Source: Polyangiaceae bacterium
Lineage (GTDB): Bacteria > Myxococcota_A > Polyangia > Polyangiales > Polyangiaceae
Length of the DNA: 64,000 bases
Assembly (NCBI GenBank): GCA_025937835.1
Contig: JAICQO010000022.1
Coordinates: 1 to 64,000 of the forward strand
Reading direction: 5' to 3'
Below, piece by piece: positions 1-9,000 of the stretch (its first letter is position 1; each line of letters opens with the position of its first letter). The notes beneath the pieces are model-generated. The model ran no database searches. It was not told where the DNA came from and saw nothing but the letters and a program-made list of their open reading frames with translations. The translations under genes and the position numbers were made by a program.

Positions 1-145
1 CAAGCGCTTCGCCAGTCGCACGTCACCGAAGTTTGCTCCCCGAAACTCGTCTAAAGCGTGCATGTCGAGCTTTGATCACGCCACGATCTTCAAGGCAAGA
101 AAATTGTGTAGGATCCTGAGGCGCGTGCCGCCCCTGAGAACGGTG

Positions 146-1450
146 CTAGCGCCGCGGCAAATCGACCCCGAGCGCCCGCCAGCGCTCGGCCCACTGGCTG
201 TCGTGGGTGCGGCCTCTCATGGTTTTCCTCACGTGGTTCCAGAGGTTTTTCATGTCGCTGTTGCCGTGTTGCTCTGCGCTCCAATACGACGTACCAAACG
301 CCAGGATCGACAGAGCCAGTATCGCCCCCCGCGCTTGATAAGCGAAGCGCCGGCCGCTCAACTCCTCGGCTTCGGGCTTCAGCAGCGACGTGGTCAAACA
401 GACCAGCACGATCCAAAGCACTAGGAAATACGTGACGTAGCGGGATTGGGTCGTCCCGATGTGGATCCTGCCGACCGCGATGATGCCCGCCACGAACCAG
501 CCGTAGACGAGGCTGGCGAGCCAAAACGCATTCTCGCTCAATCGCTTTTTCTGCCACAGCCGATAGATGCAGAATGCGGACAGCGACGTGACGACAATCC
601 CGCAGATCGCCTGGTGTTCGTCGACCTCGCCGATCGGGCTCCCCACGAGACGCATCAAGAATTCGGCGAGCGACGGCAACAGGCTGCCCAAGTCCGATAA
701 CACCGCGCCGACGTGATGTGCGTGCGCCGCCGAGGTCCGGTACTCGTACGCGTAGATACCGCAAACCACGACCGCGCTGCCGAGCCAGACGGCGTGGTAC
801 CCGAAGCGCCGGCGCGCCAGACACAACAACAAGCACACCCCGGCCGGCCACACCCCGAGGCCCATGGAATGGGAATAGCTCCCGAGCGTCGCCGAAATCA
901 CCGACAGCCCCAGCGCCAGGTACTGCGAGCGCACGCCGAGCTCGGGGCGCAAGGCCCGCTCGAGAAAGTACAACGCTAGCAGCGTGAACGGCAGCGGTGT
1001 CACGAAGCACGGCTGGAAACTGCACAGCAGGTTGCGGCGTTGCCACAGACTGAACAGCAAGAAAGGCACCGTGACGAACCACCACGGTGGGCGGTACCAC
1101 TTGAAACCAAACTGGCGCGCAGCGACGAGCCAGATCGGCACCAGCGAGACCAGCAGCTGCACGTGCGTGAGCAAGGTTTGGGCTCGAAAATCCAGGTCCG
1201 TAGCCGCCCCGATTGCGACGTACAGCGCCATCGGGACGAACATCAGGTGCTCCCCGTTCATCACGAACAGATCCGAGAAACCGAGCGTGCCAGCTCGATA
1301 CTTCTCGTGGACTTCTACCCACATCCAGCCATCGCTGCAGGGTACGTTCAGCGCCCAGTCGAGCGTGAACCGCACGCAGTAGGCGAAAGAGAGCACTGAC
1401 AGCGCGAGAGGCAGCCAGCCCGAGATCTGCGCTAGAACCCTCTTCGCCAT
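146..1450 (-). CDS. Multi-pass membrane protein, possibly a GT-C-like glycosyltransferase
   Basis: A 434-residue protein with about ten hydrophobic segments spread over residues 12-390 and a polar C-terminal tail rich in Arg and Trp. An acidic stretch after the first helix (CSDGWMWVEVHEKY, about residues 38-51) could be an outside loop of the kind that holds the metal or lipid-phosphate site in GT-C enzymes, but I cannot point to a diagnostic motif. The ATG at 1450 places the first hydrophobic helix close to the N-terminus. It stands alone, with 211 bases separating it from the next gene on the other strand. Membrane location is well supported by composition; the enzymatic role is a guess. 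It could equally be a polysaccharide-assembly or other uncharacterised integral protein. Confidence 0.75.
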   Translation of the reverse strand: MAKRVLAQISGWLPLALSVLSFAYCVRFTLDWALNVPCSDGWMWVEVHEKYRAGTLGFSDLFVMNGEHLMFVPMALYVAIGAATDLDFRAQTLLTHVQLLVSLVPIWLVAARQFGFKWYRPPWWFVTVPFLLFSLWQRRNLLCSFQPCFVTPLPFTLLALYFLERALRPELGVRSQYLALGLSVISATLGSYSHSMGLGVWPAGVCLLLCLARRRFGYHAVWLGSAVVVCGIYAYEYRTSAAHAHHVGAVLSDLGSLLPSLAEFLMRLVGSPIGEVDEHQAICGIVVTSLSAFCIYRLWQKKRLSENAFWLASLVYGWFVAGIIAVGRIHIGTTQSRYVTYFLVLWIVLVCLTTSLLKPEAEELSGRRFAYQARGAILALSILAFGTSYWSAEQHGNSDMKNLWNHVRKTMRGRTHDSQWAERWRALGVDLPRR

Positions 1451-1694
1451 CGCGATGGGCTTTTAGCGGACCCAGATGTTGATGACAACCAGGGGGCCTA
1501 GTCGCTCGAAAGCCAATCTTTCTGACGAGCTCGGCCCCGACGGCGCGGAGCGCCGCGGGCCTCGCGTCGGCGAGGGGATGCCCGAAAAGAGCTGGCTCTC
1601 ATTCCGAACAACCGCGCCTGCGTTTCGGCCCTCCTTCGGAAAGATCACCGTTATGAGCTAGGTGGCGGGAAGCCGGCGCATCGGCTCAGCCGAA

Positions 1695-2441
1695 ATGCGA
1701 TACGGTGCACCGGTGGAAACCCGGATCTGCGGTTACGGGCAAGACAGTGAAGGCGATTGGATTGCCGAGCTCGAGTGCGGGCACACGCAACACGTGCGGC
1801 ATCGCCCGCCCTTTCAAATGCGGCCCTGGGTGACCACCCCCGAAGGGCGCGAAAGCCAGCTCTCGAGTCGCATCGACTGCCCGCTGTGCGATCGGGGAGA
1901 ACCGGTGCCAACTCGGGTGGCGGCCCCGAGCGTGCGGATCCTGGCCGTGTGCGGCAGCCTCCAGGCCAAGTCGCGAAACTCGGAGCTGGTGGAGCTAGCG
2001 TGCAGGTCGGCGCCTCGGGACGTAGAAGTGGTCTCGTTCGACGGCTTGCGCGACCTGCCGCATTTCGATCCCGATCTGGAAGCCGACGGCGAGCTCGAGC
2101 CCGTGCGGAAGTGGCGCAGCGCGCTTTCGGCGAGCGATGCCGTCCTGATCGCGAGCCCGGAATACGGCCACAGCTTGCCCGGCGTGCTGAAGAACGCCAT
2201 CGATTGGGTGATCGGCTCGGGTGAGCTCGAGAGCAAGGTGGTGGCGATCACGGCCGTGGTGCCGAGCGAAGAGCGCGGGCGGCGCGGTCTTCAGGCGCTC
2301 GCCGACACGCTGAACGCCGTGCGCGCCACGATCGTCGGCGGCGAGCCGATCGCGCGCGGACCCGACTTCTCCTTGCGCACCGCGCAGCTCCTCGCCGAGC
2401 TCGTCGCGGTCGCCCTCAGGGCGCGGGCCGAGAAAACTTAG
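1695..2441 (+). CDS. DUF3565 domain fused to NADPH-dependent FMN reductase
   Basis: From the ATG at 1695 the protein has 248 residues; an in-frame GTG at 1662 would add 11. The first 60 residues carry a DUF3565-type signature: GYGQDSEGDWIAELECGH, then QHVRHRPPF, then RPWV, ending with a CPLC pair that could bind metal together with the upstream Cys and His. The rest is a flavodoxin-fold FMN reductase with a phosphate-binding loop (CGSLQAKSRNSE) and the SPEYGHSLPGVLKNAIDW signature of the NADPH-dependent FMN reductase/chromate reductase family. Such enzymes reduce flavin, quinones or metals in the cytoplasm using NAD(P)H. The last 26 bases overlap the 3' end of the convergent hydrolase gene. 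The fusion is unusual and is discussed as a finding. Confidence 0.88.
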   Translation: MRYGAPVETRICGYGQDSEGDWIAELECGHTQHVRHRPPFQMRPWVTTPEGRESQLSSRIDCPLCDRGEPVPTRVAAPSVRILAVCGSLQAKSRNSELVELACRSAPRDVEVVSFDGLRDLPHFDPDLEADGELEPVRKWRSALSASDAVLIASPEYGHSLPGVLKNAIDWVIGSGELESKVVAITAVVPSEERGRRGLQALADTLNAVRATIVGGEPIARGPDFSLRTAQLLAELVAVALRARAEKT

Positions 2442-3312
2442 CCAGATCCTTTTCCCCCGTTCGCGCCGCGTCGACCACGGCGTAGACGGCCTGCACCACG
2501 ACTTCGGGCGCTTCGCGCGGCAAATGGTGCCCGCTCTCGGGAACCGTGACGAGCGCGGCGTTCGAGGACAGCGAAGCCAGCGGTTGCTGCTCGCGCTGCC
2601 TGGTCGCAAGAAACTCGCGGGCTTGCTCGGGAGTGAAGCTTGGATCCCGTTGAGGCTTGCCAGCGACGAGCACCAACAGCGGCTTGTCCCCGAGCGAACG
2701 CTTCGACGCGCGGAGCTCCTCGAAGCCCGCGCGCCACGTCCTCAGGTCCAGCCCTTCCAGTCGCTGGATGTTTCGCTCGAAGTCCGCCACCAGCTCGGGC
2801 GGCATCTTCTCGATCGGCGCCGGCTCTGGAGACGAATCGAGCAGCACCATGCCGGCCACGCTCTCGGGGTGTTCGTCCAGTAGGAGCTGAACGTTGGTGC
2901 CGCCCATCGAGTGACCGACGAGGACGTAGGGTCCACGCTCCCCGGCGGTCTGGAGCAAGGCGAACAGCTCCCGCGCCATCTGGCGGTTGCTATGGGGAAA
3001 CCGGAACGGGTCGCTGCGGCCGTGACCCGCGCGGTCGTAGGCGCAGACCCGGGCAAACGCCGCCACGTGGCGCTGTACTCGAGACCACGCCTCGACGCCT
3101 TCCCCCAACCCCGACTCCAGCACGACGACCGGGTGCTCCCGTCCTTCGCACTGGATGTGGAGGGCCAGGCCATGACCGATGTCCACGCGCTCGAATCGGA
3201 GAGAGCTTGCGGGCGGCGGCACCGTCGCGGGCTGTTCGGCTGGTCGAGCTGTACTGCAAGCAAGACTGGAAAAGCCCAGCGCCACGGCGGCGATTCGAAG
3301 CCAGCTCGACAT
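2416..3312 (-). CDS. Lipid-anchored alpha/beta hydrolase
   Basis: A 298-residue protein. The signal sequence ends in a lipobox (SSLAC, Cys19), so the mature enzyme should be lipid-anchored in the envelope. A spacer of about 15 residues leads into an alpha/beta hydrolase fold. It has an oxyanion strand (VVVLESGLGEG), the DRAGHGRSD turn, the nucleophile elbow GHSMGG with Ser135, and a late His in ESGHHLP that completes the triad. The substrate cannot be read from the sequence; esters, lactones or acyl amides are all possible. The gene converges on the flavin reductase gene and overlaps it by 26 bases, so the two 3' ends are locked together. It is divergent from the glycosidase-like gene, with 480 bases between. 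Confidence 0.88.
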   Translation of the reverse strand: MSSWLRIAAVALGFSSLACSTARPAEQPATVPPPASSLRFERVDIGHGLALHIQCEGREHPVVVLESGLGEGVEAWSRVQRHVAAFARVCAYDRAGHGRSDPFRFPHSNRQMARELFALLQTAGERGPYVLVGHSMGGTNVQLLLDEHPESVAGMVLLDSSPEPAPIEKMPPELVADFERNIQRLEGLDLRTWRAGFEELRASKRSLGDKPLLVLVAGKPQRDPSFTPEQAREFLATRQREQQPLASLSSNAALVTVPESGHHLPREAPEVVVQAVYAVVDAARTGEKDLAKFSRPAP

Positions 3313-3792
3313 GGGCCCTGGCTACCCGGCCCGCCAGGACAGGTCAACCCCAACCGTGACTCCCTCGGCGCACGGCAGGGCGAGCTCGAGCCAGCGTATT
3401 GATCAGAGACAGTCTGATTCTGGCACACCGCGTCTGACGCACGACGCGTAACGGCAAACGAGCGTCACACTCGCGTCGGGCGTGAACGTTACGCTTTCGC
3501 TCGCGAAGCCGAATTCGCGGTTCGTTCAGCTCCGGTGAAAGCTGCCAGTGACCGGCACGGCGTCACGACCACGACAGCTGTGGCTCGGTGCACGCGCGGA
3601 TTGCGGGCGTTGCGACACAAACTTGCGGACAGTTGTCCGCGAACAGACACGCCGCGGACACGGTCTCTCGCAGCAACACAGCACGAAATTGGGCGGATCC
3701 TTATCGACCTTGCCATGCTGATCGTTACACCTAGGTATGAAGCGAGCGCTGGCACGAACCGCGCATATTCCCGCTCGCGGAGCTTACAGGTC
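3313..3792. other. 480-base divergent intergenic region, no gene seen
   Basis: This stretch separates the lipoprotein hydrolase (minus) from the glycosidase-like gene (plus). No frame in it has convincing coding character. It contains an exact 7-base inverted repeat (3625-3640, listed separately). A weak sigma-70-like pair, TTGCCA at 3710 and TAGGTAT about 16 bases later, lies upstream of the plus-strand gene and may be its promoter. The reading frame of that gene is open upstream to 3535, but residues there look non-coding. Confidence 0.5.
3625..3640. promoter_or_regulatory. Perfect hyphenated palindrome, candidate operator
   Basis: The sequence GCGGACAGTTGTCCGC has two 7-base arms around a 2-base centre. 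It lies 153 bases upstream of the ATG at 3793 in a divergent promoter region, and a partial copy of one arm (GCGGACA) recurs at about 3654. The size and symmetry suit a dimeric helix-turn-helix repressor. No regulator gene is adjacent, so the binding protein is unknown. Confidence 0.4.
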
Positions 3793-5040
3793 ATGTCCAC
3801 GGACGGTCGGAATTCCAGCAGTACGGTTGACAGCATTGCGCCCCTCGCGAACGACGGGCATCACGGGTTTGGCGTTTGGGTTCGGTCGGTCGGCGCCTCG
3901 GCCACCCGTTCCCGTTGGTTGATGGGAGCGACGCTCGCCGGGGCCGCGCTCATGGCCTCGACCTGGGTCGGTATCCGGACGCTGCCGTGGTTTGGACCGA
4001 TGCTGGCCGACGGGATGCGCGCCGTGGTCGGCGCCGAGAACGTGACGAAGCTCGAAGAGGTCGTGGCGCATGTCGAAGACCGCGTTCAGGCGGCCACGAG
4101 CAGCGGCACGGTTCGCAGCTTGAGCGACTCGACGCCGCCCGAGCTGCTGGCCGCGGCGCCCCTGGCCACCCCGGTCACGCCGTCGGTCAGTGACAACCGT
4201 CCGCCTGACGCCCAGGCGCTCTACCCCCGCGTCGCGAGCCCCGAAGACGGCGTGTGGCAAGCCGTGCCCGTGCGCGGCGAAAACGGCCCGGTGCTGTATC
4301 GCACCATGCTCCACCCCGACGCCCAGCGCGCCTACTCCGAGCTCTTCGTTTTCGCGCTCGACATGACGCAGCTCAAGGTGCAAGCCGTCGCCGGCAGCAT
4401 CGAGCCCAAGACTGAATCGCCGAAGCCGGGCGTGTCGCGCCCCGGTCTGGTGCCCGAGGGCGACCGCGAAAAGCTGGTGGCCGCGTTCAACGGCGGCTTC
4501 AAGGCCGAGCACGGTAAGTTCGGGATGATGGTCGCGGGTAACGAGCTGCTCGCTCCCCGCCCCAACTCCTGCACCTTCGCCGAGCGCTCGGACGGCACGC
4601 TGGGAATCGCCACCTGGACCGCGATCTCGGCCGAGCCCGTCCTCTTCAGCTGGTGGCGCCAGACTCCGGCTTGCATGCTCGAGAACGGCGCGCTGCACCC
4701 CGGATTGCAGACCGAAGACTCCAAGAACTGGGGCGCCACGCTGGAAGGCAAGACCGTGATCCGCCGCTCCGCCGTAGGTCTCGGCGCCGACGGACGCACC
4801 CTGTACGTCGGCATCAGCAACTCGACCACGGCGCGCGCCCTCGCCCTCGGCATGAAGCAAGTCGGCGCCACGAACGTCGCCCAGCTCGACGTCAACCACT
4901 CCTTCCCGCGCTTCCTCCTCTACACCGCCGGCCCCACCGGCCTCACCGCGCAAGGTGCGGTGAAGGGCCTGCTCTACCAGAAGGACGAATTTTTGGGCCG
5001 CCCCTCCACGCGCGACTTCTTCTACGTCACCCTGCGTTAG
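3793..5040 (+). CDS. Phosphodiester glycosidase (NAGPA/DUF2233-like), membrane-anchored
   Basis: Starting at the ATG at 3793, this is a 415-residue protein. A single hydrophobic segment at residues 42-61 acts as a signal anchor, followed by a variable linker and then the catalytic domain over roughly the last 240 residues. That domain shows the family marks: LVAAFNGGFK, the Gly-rich core MMVAGNELL, and a late AQLDVNHSFPRFLLY segment where an Asp/Asn-rich loop precedes the C-terminal strand. Relatives remove sugar phosphodiester caps or act on cell-wall and exopolysaccharide phosphodiesters outside the cytoplasm. The frame is open back to 3535, but the upstream residues have no domain character, so I prefer the internal ATG. 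Family assignment is moderately firm; the substrate is not known. Confidence 0.8.
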   Translation: MSTDGRNSSSTVDSIAPLANDGHHGFGVWVRSVGASATRSRWLMGATLAGAALMASTWVGIRTLPWFGPMLADGMRAVVGAENVTKLEEVVAHVEDRVQAATSSGTVRSLSDSTPPELLAAAPLATPVTPSVSDNRPPDAQALYPRVASPEDGVWQAVPVRGENGPVLYRTMLHPDAQRAYSELFVFALDMTQLKVQAVAGSIEPKTESPKPGVSRPGLVPEGDREKLVAAFNGGFKAEHGKFGMMVAGNELLAPRPNSCTFAERSDGTLGIATWTAISAEPVLFSWWRQTPACMLENGALHPGLQTEDSKNWGATLEGKTVIRRSAVGLGADGRTLYVGISNSTTARALALGMKQVGATNVAQLDVNHSFPRFLLYTAGPTGLTAQGAVKGLLYQKDEFLGRPSTRDFFYVTLR

Positions 5041-5052
5041 ACAGTCGCCACG

Positions 5053-5991
5053 TTAGACGGCTTCGGCGAGCGTCGGGTCCCACCTGATCACGCGGTTTCG
5101 GCCCTCGTGCTTGGCTCGATACAGAGCCTGATCGGCGCGCCCGAGCAGCTCTTCCGGGCTGACGGGTGCGCCCTGGCCGTCGTAGGACGCCACACCGAAG
5201 CTCGCCGTCTTGAAGATGGCCTTGCCCTGATAGTCGTGCGGCGCTGCGGCCACCATCGCGCGCAGCCGCTCGGCGACCTCGAACGCGCCCTGGAGCGGCG
5301 TCTGCGTGAGGATCACGGCCAGCTCTTCTCCGCCGAAACGCGCCACGAAGTCGGTGGTCCGCACGCCGCCCATCACCACCCGGCTGAGGTTGCGCAGCAC
5401 CTGGTCACCCGTCGAGTGCCCGTAGGTGTCGTTGACCTGCTTGAAGTGATCGATGTCGACGAGCACGACACTCACCGGAACCTTGTAGCGCAGCGAGCGC
5501 TGCAGCTCGCCCACCAGCAAGCTGTCGAAGTGCCTGCGGTTGAACAGGCCCGTGAGACCGTCGGTTACCGCCAGGTTCTCGAGCCGCAGATTCGCCTCGC
5601 GGAGCTGGTCCTGCAGCACCTTGACGCGCAGGTGAACGCGCACCCGCGCGAGCAGCTCCTTGTCGTTGAAGGGCTTGGTGACGTAGTCGGAGGCGCCGCG
5701 GTCGAGGATCTCCGCCTTGCGCTCCGAGTCCTGCTCGGCGGTGAGCATGATCACCGGAATGTGCGCGAGCTCCGGTCGTGTCCCGCGCAGGGCCAAAAAC
5801 TTCATGCCGTCGAAGACCGGCATCACCAGATCGCAGACCACCACGTCGGGCTTGTGTTCGGCGAGGAGCTTGAACGCTTGGAGGCCGTCGTCCGCCTCGA
5901 GGAAGCGCGAGAATTCTCCGGTTCCCTCGAGCACACTGCGGATCTGATTTCTAATCGTGGGACTGTCGTCCACGAGTAGCATCACGGCCAT
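5053..5991 (-). CDS. Response regulator with diguanylate cyclase output (REC-GGDEF)
   Basis: A 312-residue protein. Residues 1-120 form a receiver domain with acidic pair Asp8/Asp9, phosphoacceptor Asp54 (VVCDLVMP), a conserved Thr (MLTAEQD) and Lys (VTKPFND). A short coiled linker (QDQLREANLRLENLAV) leads to a GGDEF domain with an intact active-site motif, ARFGGEEL. It should therefore make cyclic di-GMP when phosphorylated. The product-inhibition I-site is also present: RTTD sits five residues before the Gly-Gly, the canonical spacing. This is the PleD/WspR type of cytoplasmic signalling enzyme. No histidine kinase lies next to it, so it is an orphan regulator. It ends 12 bases from the convergent glycosidase-like gene. 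Confidence 0.95.
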   Translation of the reverse strand: MAVMLLVDDSPTIRNQIRSVLEGTGEFSRFLEADDGLQAFKLLAEHKPDVVVCDLVMPVFDGMKFLALRGTRPELAHIPVIMLTAEQDSERKAEILDRGASDYVTKPFNDKELLARVRVHLRVKVLQDQLREANLRLENLAVTDGLTGLFNRRHFDSLLVGELQRSLRYKVPVSVVLVDIDHFKQVNDTYGHSTGDQVLRNLSRVVMGGVRTTDFVARFGGEELAVILTQTPLQGAFEVAERLRAMVAAAPHDYQGKAIFKTASFGVASYDGQGAPVSPEELLGRADQALYRAKHEGRNRVIRWDPTLAEAV

Positions 5992-6081
5992 CGTGACAGG
6001 GTACCCCGAAACGCCGTGTGAGTAGACAGGCGGAATTGGCGCCGCTGTCCCAGGGTGTGCGCGGGACGGCGCGCGCCGGAG

Positions 6082-9000
6082 TCAAGCGACCAGCACGCGC
6101 TTTCGGGCCAGGGGCGAGATCCGCGCATCGGGGGTCAGAATCCCCCGCAGGTTCAGCGGATCGGCGGCCGAAACGTGGATTGGCTCGCCGGGCCCGCGCC
6201 GGCGCACGCTGCGGAGGAGCGTCACGGCTTCGGGCAGCGCGTATTGTTCACCGTCGAAGCCGGACACGAAGCGCCCGCCGCGCGCCTCGCCCCGGCTCTC
6301 GAGCGTGCGGAAAACGCGCAGCAGATCGCGATACGGGTGCGGCTGCCGCTCGCGGAGCAAGGTCTTTCTGAGCACCACGCCGTAGCGGCGGAGCAGCGTC
6401 CGCGCCATCGCCTCGGCGTCGAGGGGCTCACCCACGTCGTAACGCAGCAAGCTGAAGCGCCCGGCGCTCGCGCTCCGGGGCAGATTGCGCTTCGACACCA
6501 AGAGGCCGCGCAACGCCGCGAACGAATCCGCGGTCGCGAGCCCGCGCGTCACGAGCTCGGCGAGCCCGGCCTCCAGCACGTCTCGCGGTTCCCCGCACGC
6601 ACGCAGCAGCTCTTGCGCGAACATCGCACCCCGCGAGCCGAGCAGGCCGTGCAGCTTGGCCGCGGCCTCGCTCAGGTTCGCGTGGTCGGGCGTGCGCGAC
6701 AGCGCCGCCCAGGCTCCGAGCGTCTCGCGCGGCACCAGACACAGCGGCGTGGACCCGAGCGCGCTCGCGGTGCTGCCCCAGAGCCTGCCCCACGCCACCT
6801 CGCCGGACAGCGTCAGCTCGTCGAGCCACTCGCGCCGATAGTTCTTGATCCGGGCGGGTAAAAGGCTCGACTCCCACGCCCGGGCCGGCGCTTCGAACCC
6901 CGCTAGCTGCTCGATCACCTCGAGCGTGCCGCGCGGCCCCTCGACGCGATACTCGGGATCGACCTTCTGCCAGGCGAGCAGGAAGCGCAAATAGTCCGCG
7001 GCGTTGACGGGCTCGATCTCGCGCCGCAGCCGCTCCAGCGTGTAGCGGTGAATGCGAGCCAGGAGCCGCCGGCTGCACCAACCCGGTCTGCCTTCGAAGC
7101 GCCCGCGCAGCACGAAGCCCTCGCGCTCGAGCTCGAACAAGAGCGGATCGTCGCTGACGATCGGACCCAGCGCCTCGAGCCGCCCGCGCAGCACCTCCTT
7201 CGGGTCGCGCGTCGCCTCGCGCGCGTACCAGCGCTCGCCCTCGCGCACGACGCGGCCCGCCGCCAAGAGCTCCGCGAGCCACGCCGCCCAGGGCTCGGCC
7301 TCGCTCTCCGTCGCGTAGCCCATCCACAGCAGCGCCTCGTGCACCTCTTCCGCGTTGGCCGGGCTGGGAAACGCCTCTTCGCGCACGCGCGCGATCGCCT
7401 CGGGGTCGAGCGCCCCGAGCTCGTCGGCGCTCTTCACGTCGAGCGTGCGGCGCGTGATCACCGCCTGGGTGCGGCGCTCTTCGAGCGGCGCGTCGTCGAG
7501 GAACGCATACGGCGCAGCCGTCAGAATACCGTGGGCGAAGCTCGACGGCGTCGGCGTGTCGACCGCGACGCGCTCGATGCGGCCGTCGCGGAGCCCGTGG
7601 AGGACCTCGATCAGCCCGTCGATGTCCATCGCCTCGCGCAGGCAATCCTCGACGGTCTGGCGCACGATCGGGTGCTCCATCGGCACCTCGATGTCACCCG
7701 GTGGCAGCGTCTCGCCGCACGCCTGCACCTCGGGAAAGCTCGCCGCGAGCAAGTCCTCGGAGCGCATGCGCACGATCGGCGCGGGCGTCTTCTTGCCGGA
7801 GCGCGTGCGCTCGATCAGAAGCGCGCGCGAGGCGTTCCAACGCCAGCGCGTCTTGAACACGGGCGCGGTGAGGATCGCCTGCGTCAATACCTTCTCGACG
7901 CTGTTCGGGTTGAGGTAGTCGAACACCTCCTCGAGCGGGAAGCTGTGCTGCATGCCGAGCGACAGCACGATCGCCTCCTCGTTGGCGGCCGCCTGCAGCT
8001 CGAACCCGAACTGGCGGCAGAAGCGCTTGCGCAGCGCGAGGCCGAAGGCGCGGTTGATGCGGCCGCCGAACGGCGCGTGCACGACCAGCTGCATCCCGCC
8101 GCTCTCGTCGAAGAAGCGCTCGATCACGATCCGCCGCGTGCTGGGCACGGCCCCCAGCGCCCGCACGCCCTCGCCCACGTACTCGGCGAGCTGCGCCGCG
8201 ACCGGCGCGTCGAACTCCGCGGCCAGCGCAGCCGGATCCGCCGCTTTTTCCCGGAGCTCCGCGATCTCGGCCGAGAGCTCGCGCGTGCGCGCCGGGGCCT
8301 CGCCCAGCCAGAACGGGATCGTGGGCGGCGCGCCCTGAGCGTCCGCCACACGCACCACGCCGCCGCTCACGCGTAAGATCCGCCACGAGGTCGTCCCGAG
8401 CTGGAAGATGTCGCCGCGATTCGACTCGATCGCGAAGTCCTCGTTCAGCGTACCGATCTGGTTGCCGTCCGGCTCGAGCACCACTTGATAGTCGGCGTTG
8501 TCGGGGATTGCGCCGCCCGACATCACGGCCGTGAGCCGGGCACGCCGCGTTGCGCGGATCACGCCGCCCACGCCGTCCCGGTGCAACAGCGACCAGCGCT
8601 GTCCCGAGTGCAGCGACACCACGCGATCGAAATCTTCACGCTCGAGCTCGCGGTACGGGTAGGCTCGCCGGAAGCGCTCGAACAGCGCCTGCTCCGACCA
8701 CGGCTCGCTCACACACGCCGCCACCACCTGCTGAGCCAGAATATCGAGCGGGCGTCCCGGCTGCGGCGTTCGGTCCAGCGTACCGCTGCGGATCGAGCGC
8801 AAGAGCGCGGCGGACTCGACCAGCTCGTCGCGAGTCAGCGGGAAAATCCGGCCTTTCGGAGTGCGGTGGACGCCGTGGCCGGCGCGGCCCACGCGCTGCA
8901 ACAAGGTCGCGATCGAGCGCGCCGCGCCGACCTGCACCACCAGATCGATGTCACCGATGTCGATGCCGAGCTCGAGCGACGCGGTCGCGACCAGCGCCCG

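Noticed and set aside
1-145. End of a gene at the left edge
   Set aside because: No frame of this stretch shows domain-like residues or a plausible end; I see nothing supportable in it.
3709-3738. Strong sigma-70 promoter before the glycosidase-like gene
   Set aside because: The -35 is fair (TTGCCA), but the -10 (TAGGTAT) is weak; kept only as a remark in the intergenic entry.
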